From: Bacteroidaceae bacterium
GTDB lineage: Bacteria > Bacteroidota > Bacteroidia > Bacteroidales > Bacteroidaceae
Length of the DNA stretch: 64,000 bases
Direction of reading: 5' to 3'
NCBI GenBank assembly: GCA_017524545.1
Contig: JAFXVN010000028.1
Span: forward strand, 1 to 64,000
Each line of letters starts with the position of its first letter. Position 1 is the stretch's first letter. Made by a program: the position numbers and the translations under genes. The notes below the pieces were generated by a model that searched no databases, was not told the DNA's origin, and was given only the letters and a program-made list of their open reading frames with translations. This document shows, piece by piece, positions 42,133 to 51,428 of the stretch.

Positions 42133-43155
42133 CTATACCTCCTCGTCCTCGTAAGTTGCGTAGAAAGCAAGTTCATCAACATGGCCGGACTCAACAAGTG
42201 CTTCATACGCGCTGTTAGTCATCGTGAAGATGTTGAAGCCGACCTGCTCCAATCTGCTTAATGTAGCATTAAACATGTATATCTTGTTGTCATTGATATA
42301 CATCTTGTTTATGTAAGGTTGCCATGTGGTCTGGTCATTCCACAAGTTGCCTTGCCACCATACGTCGTAGTTCTTTTGTCCTGTTTGATAGAAGAACCTG
42401 CCCCAGTATTCACTGAAGTACACTTTTCCTGGCACATACGCACCTGTCGGTTGTGGCAGTGCAGTTTGCTCCATCCTAACGTATTCACTGATAATTCCAT
42501 CGAAACGCATGTGGTGATAACTTAGGGCCTCTGATTGCAAGGCTTCTATGTCCTCTGAATTTTCCTGTGCGCTTCCTCCCAGAACAGCTACAGTTTCTTG
42601 GAGTATCGAAATGGCATTCTCAATAGCTGCAATAGTGACGGCTCCTGCCTCTTTGAGCAAGCCGGACGTTGAATCGTATGAATACAGCCTATTGTCATGG
42701 ATATAGACCTTGCCACCGTATGGTATTCCGCTATTGCTGCACCATGTGTTCATGCCTTCCCAGAACGTATAATATACTTCGTTGTACTTGCATACAAACC
42801 GATGCAGATACTCGGAGTAATAAACCATCGTCCAGTCAACACTTGTATCTACCGTCGATGTGCTGTATGTAATGGCACTCGTTATGATTCCAGCGATGCG
42901 GGCTGTATGATGTGCCTGGTCATCCGCAGTTAGGGCGTTTATGTCCGTCGTGATAGTAGATAGGCTGTCAGCAAGCGTCTGTGTCAGTTCCGCTATTCGT
43001 GCGCTCTGTTCTTCCAAACGCTCATCGGAAGCCACAATCTGCTGCAACTCGCGGACTGCCTGCACGAGCGTGTTCCACTCCCCATGTGCCAGCACTCCCA
43101 ACAGCGTGGCACCATTGTTGGCAACTTTTCCCAGAAGGTCTTCTATGTTTACCAT
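42133..43155 (-). CDS. Tail/baseplate protein with an internal duplication
   Basis: 340 residues. A helical N-terminal part (GEWNTLVQAVRELQQIV) is followed by two copies of a ~95-residue domain (about 115-195 and 235-320). Both copies share a YFSEY/YYSEY...RF strand, then W-rich strands and (K)xYI(H/N)DN(R/K)(L/I)Y. Probably displays two beta domains on a coiled-coil stem. No family named. Confidence 0.6.
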   Translation of the reverse strand: MVNIEDLLGKVANNGATLLGVLAHGEWNTLVQAVRELQQIVASDERLEEQSARIAELTQTLADSLSTITTDINALTADDQAHHTARIAGIITSAITYSTSTVDTSVDWTMVYYSEYLHRFVCKYNEVYYTFWEGMNTWCSNSGIPYGGKVYIHDNRLYSYDSTSGLLKEAGAVTIAAIENAISILQETVAVLGGSAQENSEDIEALQSEALSYHHMRFDGIISEYVRMEQTALPQPTGAYVPGKVYFSEYWGRFFYQTGQKNYDVWWQGNLWNDQTTWQPYINKMYINDNKIYMFNATLSRLEQVGFNIFTMTNSAYEALVESGHVDELAFYATYEDEEV

Positions 43156-43175
43156 ATCTCGATTTCTTTATTTGT

Positions 43176-43718
43176 TCAACCTATTCTTTTGATAGTAATG
43201 CCGCCAATGGCAACCGCTGGCCGTCCTGCCGACTTTATCAGCCCGTTTGCCTTGCAGTACTCCACACACTCTTTAAGGTAAGCGTTGGCGACCTCCATTG
43301 TATTGTTGTATGCATTGGAACGCTCCTTGGATGATACTCGGCTCGAAAAGTCATTCTCCTTAATGACGGAGCCAAAGCGTGTACTCTCTATGTCGCCTAC
43401 CATAAGGTTCTGCGCATAGACGAAATATGAAAGAGCCACTTTAAGGCCCATGAAACTACGGATTGCCTCTCTGTCCGTGTCTTTATTGATATAGTATGAA
43501 CCGCCATTTAGAAGCATCTGCTTTATGGTGTCCTTTTCCTCTTCATCCTCCAGAGAAGCTTCTTTCAGAAGGTCCAAAAACAACTCATCCCCGAGGATGG
43601 GCTTTATATGTAGTTGCTCGGCTTCGGAGATGAATGCGTTTAATTTATCGTCGGCAACCTTGCCGATAGGTCGTCCGAGCTTTCTTAGCTCGATTGTTGT
43701 TAGCAGATGTTGTATCAT
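43176..43718 (-). CDS. Head-tail connector-like protein (DUF6712 type)
   Basis: 180 residues: IKPILGDELFLDLLKEA and VKQMLLNGGSYY-like helices, then ALSYFVYAQNLM and KERSNAYNNTMEVANAYLKECVEY. This helical pattern fits head-completion adaptors of Bacteroidales phages. Overlaps the portal stop by 4 bp. Confidence 0.6.
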   Translation of the reverse strand: MIQHLLTTIELRKLGRPIGKVADDKLNAFISEAEQLHIKPILGDELFLDLLKEASLEDEEEKDTIKQMLLNGGSYYINKDTDREAIRSFMGLKVALSYFVYAQNLMVGDIESTRFGSVIKENDFSSRVSSKERSNAYNNTMEVANAYLKECVEYCKANGLIKSAGRPAVAIGGITIKRIG

Positions 43719-44881
43719 TTCTTCGTGTTGCTTACATATACCAATGGCTGTACTTCGTAATCGTTAGAGGGATTCGCTACTTCATACCAGCAGTCAAAGA
43801 TGCGCTTCAATTCGCGGCTTATGGCACGACGTTCCTTGCTGACGTATGAATTGTAGTATTCGTAGGCTTCAGACAGGATTTCACTTGAAAATCCGAGACT
43901 GCCGTTTCGTATGCGATACCAAGGCTCTTGCCCGAAAGCGGAATAGATACGGCTTGTTACACTTTCCTCCGTTGTCTTGAACTTGTTGTCAAAGTTGTTG
44001 GATTCAAAGCGCACAAATTCCGGCTTGTCCTCTTCGGACTCTATTGTTACGTCCATAATGGCGCAAGCGTTCTCGTCGCCTTGGAAGATGTTCAAGCTTT
44101 CACTGATGTCATTGTTCTTCTTGCTCTCTATTTGGTTTCCGTCATCGTCTATCCCGAGCGAGGAACCCTTCTTGTGAACCAGCATACCAGCAAGAAGGAA
44201 ATTGTTGCGGACATTACGGTACTGAACATTGTCAAGACCTTCATCCGTAGAAAGCGAAGTAACAACCTTGTCATAGATAGGAACTGGGTACTCCCATTTC
44301 CCGTCCATTGAGAACCATAACACCTGGCCGCGATAGTTCTCTATGCCGCCAGCTGACATGATTTGGGATAACACAACGTCCTTCCTCGGATTGAAAGCGT
44401 AGATTTTCTTCACATTCTCCTTGCTGACGCGGATTGTGTTTCCCTTGCGTGTCTTGTGTCCCGTCCAGTCTGGGTGTATCATGATATGTACTACCTTGCC
44501 GTCCTCTGTCTCTTCCTCCAAACGGCACTGCATGAAAGGTATGTGACTGACCTCTACAATCTGGCACATCATGTTATAGTTCACATGAAGCGCAAAACCG
44601 CGATGGATTGCCAGGTCTTGTGCAATGAGCCTGTAGATGTCATCCACCGTCTGACCAGAACGGTTACACTCGTATTCGGCAAAATCAGTATTATTCAGCC
44701 CATTGCCTTCGATGAATGTCTGATAACGGTCAAGGCATGTTCCACCATTGGCACTGCTCCGAATAAGGTCATACATGCGCTGCGGATAGAGATTGTCCTT
44801 TCCATAGGCTTGTATTCCAAGATTACTCAGATATGAAATGTCAATGCGTTTCTTCGCACGCTTTACATTATTGATATTCAT
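43715..44881 (-). CDS. Phage portal protein
   Basis: 388 residues. N-terminal NLGIQAYGKDNLYPQRMYDL, then KKIYAFNPRK, GGIENYRGQVLWFSMDG, RNVRNNFLLAGMLV and KTTEESVTSRIYSAFGQEPW match phage portal proteins. It forms the ring through which DNA enters and leaves the head. It lies downstream of the capsid gene, the reverse of the common order. Confidence 0.75.
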   Translation of the reverse strand: MNINNVKRAKKRIDISYLSNLGIQAYGKDNLYPQRMYDLIRSSANGGTCLDRYQTFIEGNGLNNTDFAEYECNRSGQTVDDIYRLIAQDLAIHRGFALHVNYNMMCQIVEVSHIPFMQCRLEEETEDGKVVHIMIHPDWTGHKTRKGNTIRVSKENVKKIYAFNPRKDVVLSQIMSAGGIENYRGQVLWFSMDGKWEYPVPIYDKVVTSLSTDEGLDNVQYRNVRNNFLLAGMLVHKKGSSLGIDDDGNQIESKKNNDISESLNIFQGDENACAIMDVTIESEEDKPEFVRFESNNFDNKFKTTEESVTSRIYSAFGQEPWYRIRNGSLGFSSEILSEAYEYYNSYVSKERRAISRELKRIFDCWYEVANPSNDYEVQPLVYVSNTKK

Positions 44882-44902
44882 GAAAGCAATGGGCTAAAAT
44901 GA

Positions 44903-45661
44903 TTATTCTTCTGCCTTGGCAGTTTTCTTCGCAGCCTTCTTGTTGGCAGCTTCAAGTTCCTTGGTCAGACGCTCAACCTCGGCTTTCAGCTCGTCAACAT
45001 TCTTGTTGAGGGCTTCAACCTCGGCCTGTGCTTCGGCCTTGGACTTCTCCAGTTCCTCGTTAGCTGCAGCAAGGTCGGCTTTCAGAGTCTCAATCTCCAT
45101 AGCTGCTGCACCGTCGTCACCAGCACCTGCTTCGGCCTTTGCCTTTGCAGTCTCGACTTCGATTGTCAGCTTCTCGATTTCAACGTCCTTTTCGTTTACA
45201 ACGTCATTCAGACGCTCAACCTCGGCTTTCAGCTCGTCAACGGTAGGCTCTGCTACCCGACCTTCCTTGCGGGCCTCTACGCGGCTCTGCCAGTCGGTGG
45301 GGTACGTTTCAAACTTGTTGATGTCAGCAGGGTACTTACCCAGCCATTCCTCGGCTACATCATCGGGGATGTTTGCAAGGCTGTAGAACTTACTTGTTCC
45401 TTGAGGGTGGATGATTGCACCCGCCTTCAATGTGTAGTTAGGTTTCTTTGGCATTTTTCCTAATTGTTTAAGTTTTGACCTTATTTCAATATAGGCATCG
45501 CGATAACAGTCACGACATCCTGTATTACGAACTCTCTTTCCGCAGATTTGCAGATAGAGAGTTTCGATTTTCTTTTTATCCGAGGATGAGAAGCCGGAGT
45601 CAAACCGACTTCTCATTCCATCGAGAGTTCTTAGAGTTTCCTCGTAGCTTGCCATATCCAT
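44903..45661 (-). CDS. Structural-region coiled-coil protein
   Basis: 252 residues. N-terminal 55 residues with CGKRVRNTGCRDC, a middle part (SKFYSLANIPDDVAEEWL) and a C-terminal ~110-residue coiled coil of Glu/Lys/Ala repeats ending in AAKKTAKAEE. Between capsid-region and portal genes; possibly a minor head protein. Confidence 0.5.
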   Translation of the reverse strand: MDMASYEETLRTLDGMRSRFDSGFSSSDKKKIETLYLQICGKRVRNTGCRDCYRDAYIEIRSKLKQLGKMPKKPNYTLKAGAIIHPQGTSKFYSLANIPDDVAEEWLGKYPADINKFETYPTDWQSRVEARKEGRVAEPTVDELKAEVERLNDVVNEKDVEIEKLTIEVETAKAKAEAGAGDDGAAAMEIETLKADLAAANEELEKSKAEAQAEVEALNKNVDELKAEVERLTKELEAANKKAAKKTAKAEE

Positions 45662-45668
45662 TCACGGA

Positions 45669-46277
45669 TTAGGAGTTGCCTTGTGAGCCAGTTACGAGAG
45701 ATTCCAGAGCAGCGCGTGTAGTGGCGATACTTGTCTTGAACAAGAACAAACCACTTGTGGGAGCACCAGTCTCTTCAAGGGTAACAGCCCAGCCACCGTC
45801 TGTTTCCTCCGAGTATTTCTCGTTGGTCATTTCAGTAGCGGCAAGTCCCTGTTCGAGACCGTAAATCTCAAAGGTGTTCTTCTTGTCCGCACCTTGGTAC
45901 TTGTTCTCAAAGATGAACACGAAGCGTCCGTTAGCCAGTTGGTCGATGACGTTCTTGGAAACGTCTGGACCACTGTCAAGGACTACAATCGATGCAGTCT
46001 TTGTGAACTTGTTACGATAGGTGCCAGTAGCGAGAGCTGCCTGGGTTCCTGTGAAGGGCGTGTTGCCCGGCACAACCACCTTGTAGGCACGTTTGCCAGA
46101 AAGGAGCAACAGGGTTTCAACGATGTTGGGGTTGTCATTGGCCTTTGCCAAAGCATCCCAATCGATGTCATCATAGTTGATGAGATACCCTGTGTTCTTC
46201 AGTCCAGCAACCTGCGGATTAGTGCAAGAACCTGCAATATCCTGTGCCAGCTTGAAATCACATACGTCAATAGGCAT
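45669..46277 (-). CDS. Probable head decoration or tail protein
   Basis: 202 residues, beta-rich (FVFIFENKYQGADKKNTFEI, GGWAVTLEETGAPTSGLFLF) directly after the capsid gene. Its position and composition suggest a capsid decoration or major tail protein; I cannot decide which. Confidence 0.5.
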   Translation of the reverse strand: MPIDVCDFKLAQDIAGSCTNPQVAGLKNTGYLINYDDIDWDALAKANDNPNIVETLLLLSGKRAYKVVVPGNTPFTGTQAALATGTYRNKFTKTASIVVLDSGPDVSKNVIDQLANGRFVFIFENKYQGADKKNTFEIYGLEQGLAATEMTNEKYSEETDGGWAVTLEETGAPTSGLFLFKTSIATTRAALESLVTGSQGNS

Positions 46278-46304
46278 AATCTTTGATATTTAGAGGTTAA
46301 TACT

Positions 46305-47387
46305 TTAGATTGCCACCTGTACGAGCTCGTCTTCACCGATGAGCGTTCCGAAGTTGGAAGCTGCATAGATGAAGTTGTCGCGCTTGCGGTCATCGAACTT
46401 CACGGTCAGAGAAGCGAGGCGGTCCTTGTCGGACGTACCGACGAAGAGGTTCTGGGGCGAAGCGAGAACTGCACGGTGAGGACAGTTGAGAGTTGTCTTG
46501 GCAGCGTTGCCAGTGCCAGTGACAATAGTCTCATACTTCTTAATCATGCGGTCCCAGATGTCGAGGACAAGAACGGCGTGGCCGTCGTACTCGGAAAGCT
46601 GGATGCCGGACATAACCTTCTCGACAGGCAACTGGATGTTGTGAAGGTTCTTCACATCAGTACGCAGAGCCTTGAAAAGAGAGTTGGTCATGAAGATGGC
46701 GTGGTCTGGCTTGTCGAAGATGCGACCGTCAGCCTCGCTGAGCAGGTCATCGACAATACCGATGGCAACACCCTGTGTGCGGAGAGCGGCCTTCTGACCA
46801 GCGTAGGTGTCCTCGCTGTTTGCGGCAATCGTAATCTGCTGTGCAGGGTTGTTGGCGATGATAGTCTCCAGACGCTTCCACAGGCCGTCGCAAACCTTCA
46901 GCAGTTTCACGTCGATACCGTCGGTGATATTACCACCGTCCTCAACATTTTGTGCTGCTGTGTCACCGAACCATGTCAGACGCCAGAACATGTCGTTGAT
47001 AGCGCTCTTGAGCAGAGGAATGAGGAACTTGTCCCAATACGGAGTGTCCTGCAGGTCGGCACGTTCTGTGCCTTCGTGCATACCGTAACGGGCAATCGTG
47101 TCTTCGAGGTCCTTGTAGCAGATGCTCTTGGGAATCTCCCAGTCGCCCAGCGCCCAAGTCTTCTCGAAGCCTGTGATTTCTACATCGGTGTAGGTGGGGT
47201 TGCAACCTGCACCAGCAGTGCCAACGTCGCCCATGCGGTCAACGTAGCCGAGTTTCTTGCCGTTCTCGACCTTGGTCATGGGGGTGACAACACGCTCCAA
47301 GTCGGGGTCGTTGAATACGGAGGTGAACAAGAGTTCGTTGAGGTCTCTTATCGCACCGTTGTCTACTGTAAATTGTTCAAAGTTCAT
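46305..47387 (-). CDS. Major capsid protein
   Basis: 360 residues, 43 bp downstream of the protease-scaffold gene, the usual place for the capsid. HK97-fold-like content: a long helix region (WDKFLIPLLKSAINDMFWRL), a central domain with IFMTNSLFKALRTDVKN, and the end strand KRDNFIYAASNFGTLIG. DIWDRMIKKYE fits the axial domain. Identification rests on position, length and this pattern. Confidence 0.75.
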   Translation of the reverse strand: MNFEQFTVDNGAIRDLNELLFTSVFNDPDLERVVTPMTKVENGKKLGYVDRMGDVGTAGAGCNPTYTDVEITGFEKTWALGDWEIPKSICYKDLEDTIARYGMHEGTERADLQDTPYWDKFLIPLLKSAINDMFWRLTWFGDTAAQNVEDGGNITDGIDVKLLKVCDGLWKRLETIIANNPAQQITIAANSEDTYAGQKAALRTQGVAIGIVDDLLSEADGRIFDKPDHAIFMTNSLFKALRTDVKNLHNIQLPVEKVMSGIQLSEYDGHAVLVLDIWDRMIKKYETIVTGTGNAAKTTLNCPHRAVLASPQNLFVGTSDKDRLASLTVKFDDRKRDNFIYAASNFGTLIGEDELVQVAI

Positions 47388-47430
47388 AATGCTTTACGTT
47401 TTTTAATTTTATTGATTCTGATTTTTTTGC

Positions 47431-48765
47431 CTACTTCTTGGCGTTGCGCTTGGCTTCCTGACGCTCACGCTGCTCACGGAGCATACGCTGTGTCTTGGTC
47501 TCGCCTTGTAACTGGCGGTCGCCGCCTCCGTGCTCTTTGAAAGAGCGGTTTCCTGGGTGGAAAGTGGAAGTCATCTGGCATACGCCATCGAGCCATGCCT
47601 TGCCACCAGCCTTAGCCACGATGTCAAGGATTGCAGCCTCTTCCTCGGTCTTCTGGGCTTCGGTGAGGGACTGCTTCTCGGCGGTCAGAGTTTCCTTCTC
47701 GTTGGTAAGGTCGGTTACCTGCTGCTGGAGTGCAGCCTTGTCAGCTTCGAGAGTTGCCTTCTCGTCGGCCAAAGCCTGCTTCTCGTTCTCCAAGTTCTGC
47801 TTCTCGGTCGTCAGAGACTCTACCTGTGCGGTAAGAGTGGTAACCTGCTCCTGCAGGGCCTTGAGGTCTTCATCGTCGCCTCCTTCCCCAGCAGGGGTGA
47901 TGCTCTCGATAACCTCATTCGCTACTACGATGACGGTTCCATCATCGAGGGTGTACGTTCCGTTGGGATAAGCCTTGTCGCCTACCTGTGGGTCGCCATC
48001 CTCGCGCTCAACGGTAAATTCGGCTCCGTCAGCGGCGGTGATTTTCTGGTCGAGGACTGTTGCTTCAACATCCTCTACCTTGCTGAAGCCTGCCAGTGCA
48101 AGCAGCTTCTTCAGCACACTGTTTTTGATTGTTGTCTTTTCCATTTTCTCGAATTTTTGTTTATGATTTTTTTTACTTGCTGTGTTCGGTTCTACGGTTG
48201 CGGAAATGAAGCCAAGCTCCATAGCCTTTTCCATATCAACATACTTGTCCTCATTCATGATGGACTGCAGCACACCACGCTCCGAGCCTGTACGCTCTAC
48301 ATAGAGGTCAAGGATTTTGTTCTGCTCTTCCACCAAAACCAACTGCTGGGCAGTCAGCTTTGCCTTCAGTTGTTCCAACTCGTCAGCGGTCAGCCTATCG
48401 TCCGGCCACAAATCGAGGTATGAAACAGCAGGGTTGTGGATGCACAGTCTCGCGTTCTTGTTTCCGAAGCGACGTTCCTTCGGAGCTGCCAGAAGAATAA
48501 TGGTTGCCATGGACGCACATTCGCCGTCAATAGTCGCCGTGATGTTCTTGCCCGATGTCCGGAGTGCATCGTAGATAGCCCATCCTTCGATACAATCACC
48601 CCCAGGACAATGCAGATGCATGTCAACTTCATCATCATCTTCTGCCATAGAATTAAGGAACTCGTGAATGTCCTTGAAACATACTCCATCGGTACCGCAC
48701 CAGTCTTGGTACATGACCTTGGTCTCTTCGTCAACGATTTCGTTGTAGATGCTTAGTTTTGCCAT
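47431..48765 (-). CDS. ClpP-like prohead protease fused to a scaffold
   Basis: 444 residues. Residues 1-200 are a ClpP/S14 prohead protease: MHLHCPGGDCIEGWAIYDAL, catalytic Ser85 in GECASMAT, His110 in ARLCIHNPA. Residues ~210-310 are a linker domain, and ~310-390 form a coiled coil (EQVTTLTAQVESLTTEKQ and similar repeats), typical of scaffolds. The Arg/Lys-rich end may contact the capsid. The scaffold and protease are one chain, so the protease would remove itself after head assembly. First gene of the late operon. Confidence 0.85.
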   Translation of the reverse strand: MAKLSIYNEIVDEETKVMYQDWCGTDGVCFKDIHEFLNSMAEDDDEVDMHLHCPGGDCIEGWAIYDALRTSGKNITATIDGECASMATIILLAAPKERRFGNKNARLCIHNPAVSYLDLWPDDRLTADELEQLKAKLTAQQLVLVEEQNKILDLYVERTGSERGVLQSIMNEDKYVDMEKAMELGFISATVEPNTASKKNHKQKFEKMEKTTIKNSVLKKLLALAGFSKVEDVEATVLDQKITAADGAEFTVEREDGDPQVGDKAYPNGTYTLDDGTVIVVANEVIESITPAGEGGDDEDLKALQEQVTTLTAQVESLTTEKQNLENEKQALADEKATLEADKAALQQQVTDLTNEKETLTAEKQSLTEAQKTEEEAAILDIVAKAGGKAWLDGVCQMTSTFHPGNRSFKEHGGGDRQLQGETKTQRMLREQRERQEAKRNAKK

Positions 48766-48794
48766 TTCTTGCCGTTACTTTTAATTTACACCGA

Positions 48795-48802
48795 CAAAAT
48801 TA
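48795..48802 (-). promoter_or_regulatory. Promoter box of the structural operon
   Basis: TAATTTTG on the - strand, 30 bp before the protease start. It lacks the TTATC...TTTGC repeats of the other operons. Confidence 0.4.
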
Positions 48803-48871
48803 CTACATATACAAGTATAATAAGGAAAAATCATTTTGTTAAGTGGTGAACGCAAAAGTGCAGTGACAGAT

Positions 48872-48907
48872 ACGAAAAACCGCCCCAGATATGCGGTCTG
48901 GAGCGGT
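48872..48907 (-). terminator. Terminator upstream of the structural operon
   Basis: ACCGCTCCAGACC pairs imperfectly with the CTGGGGCGGT arm, followed by TTTTTCG on the - strand. Confidence 0.7.
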
Positions 48908-48933
48908 CATTATGGCCTTTATTTGGGCTTTCT

Positions 48934-49401
48934 TCAAGAACTTCCTTGATTGGCTTTCCAGTCACGAAACCACTTGATTATGCGCTTTGAAAGCTTCTCG
49001 TCATAGATTCGGTAACTGAAGGCACATGAAACCTCCTTGAAGTTACCACCTATATCCACAAAGTTGCCCTGCTTGTTCCTGCTAATCTTGAAGTCATCCG
49101 TAAGTGTATAGCCGTTCCCCCATATCCATTGAGTGAAGGCTTCAATGTCAAGTCCATTCCTGTAGCCATTGTAGAAGCAGAAGAATTTTCCGTCGTTCTT
49201 CTGTAGCTGCCCTATGTAGTTCCTCTCGTCTGCCTTTGCCTCTGGCGTACCGTATGGCACTCCGTAAACGCGCCTGTTGTGGATAAAGCAGCGTTTCTCA
49301 TTATAGAGGAAATAGACTGGCACATAAGTCTGAAAAGAATTGCACCAGTCCATTACCTCAAACCTGTTCTCGAAATCTACTATTGGTTCAATCGTCCTCA
49401 T
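48934..49401 (-). CDS. Hypothetical phage protein
   Basis: 155 residues from MRTIEPIV; a longer frame starts at 49455 inside the upstream gene. Rich in Asn, Phe and Tyr. No domain recognised. Confidence 0.55.
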   Translation of the reverse strand: MRTIEPIVDFENRFEVMDWCNSFQTYVPVYFLYNEKRCFIHNRRVYGVPYGTPEAKADERNYIGQLQKNDGKFFCFYNGYRNGLDIEAFTQWIWGNGYTLTDDFKISRNKQGNFVDIGGNFKEVSCAFSYRIYDEKLSKRIIKWFRDWKANQGSS

Positions 49402-50122
49402 TGTCGCTTTCTTCAAGTTCCTTCGTGAATGGGTCTGCGAGAACGCTCTCCACATTATGAAGGTTGTGGTTGTTCTTGTGGAACGATTCTACCAGCCTCT
49501 TCATTTCGGCACGGAGTGTTTCAAGCATATCCTTCCTCTGGAACAGCTTGCCTAATTGGATATAGAAGAATGTTCGTGAGCCGTAGCTGTCATCAAGGAT
49601 TTCATTCGAGCCACAGGTGCCGACGTTGGTAGTGAACTCTTCCTTTCCTTTCGAGAATATGGATTCTGAATAGGTGATTGTGAGTTCCGTTCCGAAGATT
49701 TCCTTGCCGCTCTCATCCTTCAAGACGATTCGCACACATGCATTTCCGTATGACACACCAGCGTAACATACATGCCAAACCGTATCGGCGAAACTTTGCT
49801 CTGCCTTCTCACAAAGCCTGTCTTGAATGTCCTTGAGGTTCTTGAGAATGGTCGCCTTGCGGCTTTCCAGCTTTGCAAACAGTTCCTTGCCTTCACCAGC
49901 AAAGTAGGCATCTACCTTGTTCTGGTGCTTTTTCTTCTCGATTTGCTGTACCAGGCCCTCCTTGACAGTCCCGAGTTCATGAAGCTTGTACTCGCTGTAC
50001 TTCGCTATGTACTCCTGCTCATTGACTGGCTCTTCACCAAATAAGCTGTTTAACTCGTTCTGAAGTTCTACGATTGCTTGCAGGCGAATTTCTCTTGCGC
50101 TGCGTCTTTCTGTTGTTGCCAT
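49388..50122 (-). CDS. Hypothetical phage protein
   Basis: 244 residues: a helical N-terminal part (EIRLQAIVELQNELNSLF), a beta middle (SYGNACVRIVLKDESGKEIFG) and a helical, acidic tail. First gene after promoter copy 6. Not recognised. Confidence 0.55.
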   Translation of the reverse strand: MATTERRSAREIRLQAIVELQNELNSLFGEEPVNEQEYIAKYSEYKLHELGTVKEGLVQQIEKKKHQNKVDAYFAGEGKELFAKLESRKATILKNLKDIQDRLCEKAEQSFADTVWHVCYAGVSYGNACVRIVLKDESGKEIFGTELTITYSESIFSKGKEEFTTNVGTCGSNEILDDSYGSRTFFYIQLGKLFQRKDMLETLRAEMKRLVESFHKNNHNLHNVESVLADPFTKELEESDNEDD

Positions 50123-50148
50123 GATTGTTTAGTTTTGAATAGTGATAC

Positions 50149-50205
50149 TTGTCTTATTTGCTATTACAAAGGTACAACAAACTTATCAAATATGCAAATA
50201 ATTAC
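50149..50205 (-). promoter_or_regulatory. Repeated phage promoter/operator, copy 6
   Basis: (T)GTCTTATTTGC and TTATCAAATATGC around a TACCTTTG-like box (here TACC/TTTG reads TTGTACCTTTG on the - strand). Confidence 0.7.
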
Positions 50206-50225
50206 GGACTTTTTTTGAAAAATCT

Positions 50226-50546
50226 TCAAATAATTACACCCTTTTTCTGGCTCTTTTTCTTCTCTGCCTTTGCCTTCATCCGCTCGTAATACTCCAGCAT
50301 CTTCTTCCATTTCTTTCCGTGCTCTTCGACTGGCCCCTCGTCAGAATAAAATTCAAAGCTACCTACCTGCTTGCATCCCTTTTTCGGATTCGGGTCGAAG
50401 ATGTATATGTTTACCCATGCGTAGCTGTCTATATAGCTGTTATCTACCGAGCATACAATCCCGGCCTCTATGCAGTTCAACTGTACTTTGTGCAGTTCCT
50501 TTGCGATTTCAATAAATCCTTTCGGACACTCTTTTGCAATTTCCAT
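50226..50546 (-). CDS. Hypothetical phage protein
   Basis: 106 residues from MEIAKECPKGF; a longer frame begins at 50603. Contains WVNIYIFDPNPKKG and a Lys-rich end (MKAKAEKKKSQKKG). Not recognised. Confidence 0.55.
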   Translation of the reverse strand: MEIAKECPKGFIEIAKELHKVQLNCIEAGIVCSVDNSYIDSYAWVNIYIFDPNPKKGCKQVGSFEFYSDEGPVEEHGKKWKKMLEYYERMKAKAEKKKSQKKGVII

Positions 50547-50607
50547 ATTCTTGTGATTTTTGATGTTGATATATAAGACAGGAATGGGGAGCGGACTCCC
50601 CAATCCG

Positions 50608-50937
50608 TTACGCTGCCAGCTTCTTCTCTATCTCCTTGAAGTCCTCACTTGAAATGCCAAGTTCCTCTCCGTCCTCGTCGTAAGCGATGACCTTGTTAAG
50701 AGTGACGCTGCTGATTTCCCAGCGAGAGAAGTCTTCCACGTTGGGCCAAGATACTTCTGTGTGAACGAACTTGTCTTCAATCCAAGTGGCATAGACTTCG
50801 TAATCCACACAGATAAGGGTGTCGTCTTGCTCAAACTCGGCATCTTCCACACTGGTGTACTCGTCAAAGATTTCCGTTGAGTTGAGAAAATCGGCAATCG
50901 CCTCGATTGTCTCTTTTTTCAGTTTGAAGTTCTGCAT
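50608..50937 (-). CDS. Hypothetical phage protein
   Basis: 109 residues, very acidic, with repeated Asp/Glu strands. First gene after promoter copy 7. Not recognised; acidic small phage proteins may mimic DNA, but nothing here proves it. Confidence 0.5.
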   Translation of the reverse strand: MQNFKLKKETIEAIADFLNSTEIFDEYTSVEDAEFEQDDTLICVDYEVYATWIEDKFVHTEVSWPNVEDFSRWEISSVTLNKVIAYDEDGEELGISSEDFKEIEKKLAA

Positions 50938-50958
50938 TGCTGTAAATTTTGAATGTTT

Positions 50959-51017
50959 GTACTTATCTTATTTGCTACTACAAAGGTACACTTTTCTTAT
51001 CAAATATACAAATTTCT
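50959..51017 (-). promoter_or_regulatory. Repeated phage promoter/operator, copy 7
   Basis: TTATCTTATTTGC and TTATCAAATATAC bracket TACCTTTG on the - strand. Confidence 0.75.
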
Positions 51018-51042
51018 ACGGAGTTTTTTTACGTTCAAGTGC

Positions 51043-51074
51043 AAAAAAAATGGAGCACCATTGCTGATGCTCCA
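51043..51074 (-). terminator. Terminator of the ASCH operon
   Basis: TGGAGCATC...GGTGCTCCA hairpin followed by eight T residues on the - strand. Confidence 0.75.
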
Positions 51075-51078
51075 CACG

Positions 51079-51135
51079 ACGGCCTCCATTAAGTTATTCA
51101 AAACTTCATTGGCAAATAGATAAGTCGGAGGCCGT
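51079..51135. repeat. 9-bp inverted repeat after the 51140 gene
   Basis: ACGGCCTCC and GGAGGCCGT enclose 39 nt. It lies between the stop of the 51140 gene and the terminator, so it is part of the 3' end of that transcript. Confidence 0.5.
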
Positions 51136-51139
51136 GCCG

Positions 51140-51421
51140 TTAGAAGATGATGATGACAGGTATTGCACTACCGCTTAGAAGTGTCTCTACCGTCACATAG
51201 TGGTGCAGCTCGTTCGCCTGGCAGTACTCTACAACTTCGTCCAGACAATAGAGCGTAGTCTGATCGAGATTGGCCGCACTCGATTTCACTTTGATTTTCG
51301 GCTGTTCTGTTCCGTCTGCGAAAGCTTCCACTTCGCAATAACATCCCTCAACCGCTGCATTGTCAAGTTCCCTGCGCAGCTCTGCAGCAAAGAACCGCAT
51401 CTGTGTAATGTCCTTTTTCAT
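51140..51421 (-). CDS. Hypothetical phage protein
   Basis: 93 residues from MKKDITQMRFF; a longer frame begins at 51460 in the next gene. Not recognised. Last gene of its operon. Confidence 0.55.
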   Translation of the reverse strand: MKKDITQMRFFAAELRRELDNAAVEGCYCEVEAFADGTEQPKIKVKSSAANLDQTTLYCLDEVVEYCQANELHHYVTVETLLSGSAIPVIIIF

Positions 51422-51428
51422 ATTCTTT

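Noticed and set aside
46476-47540. 354-residue open frame on the + strand
   Set aside because: Antisense to the capsid gene, composition-driven, no recognisable domain.
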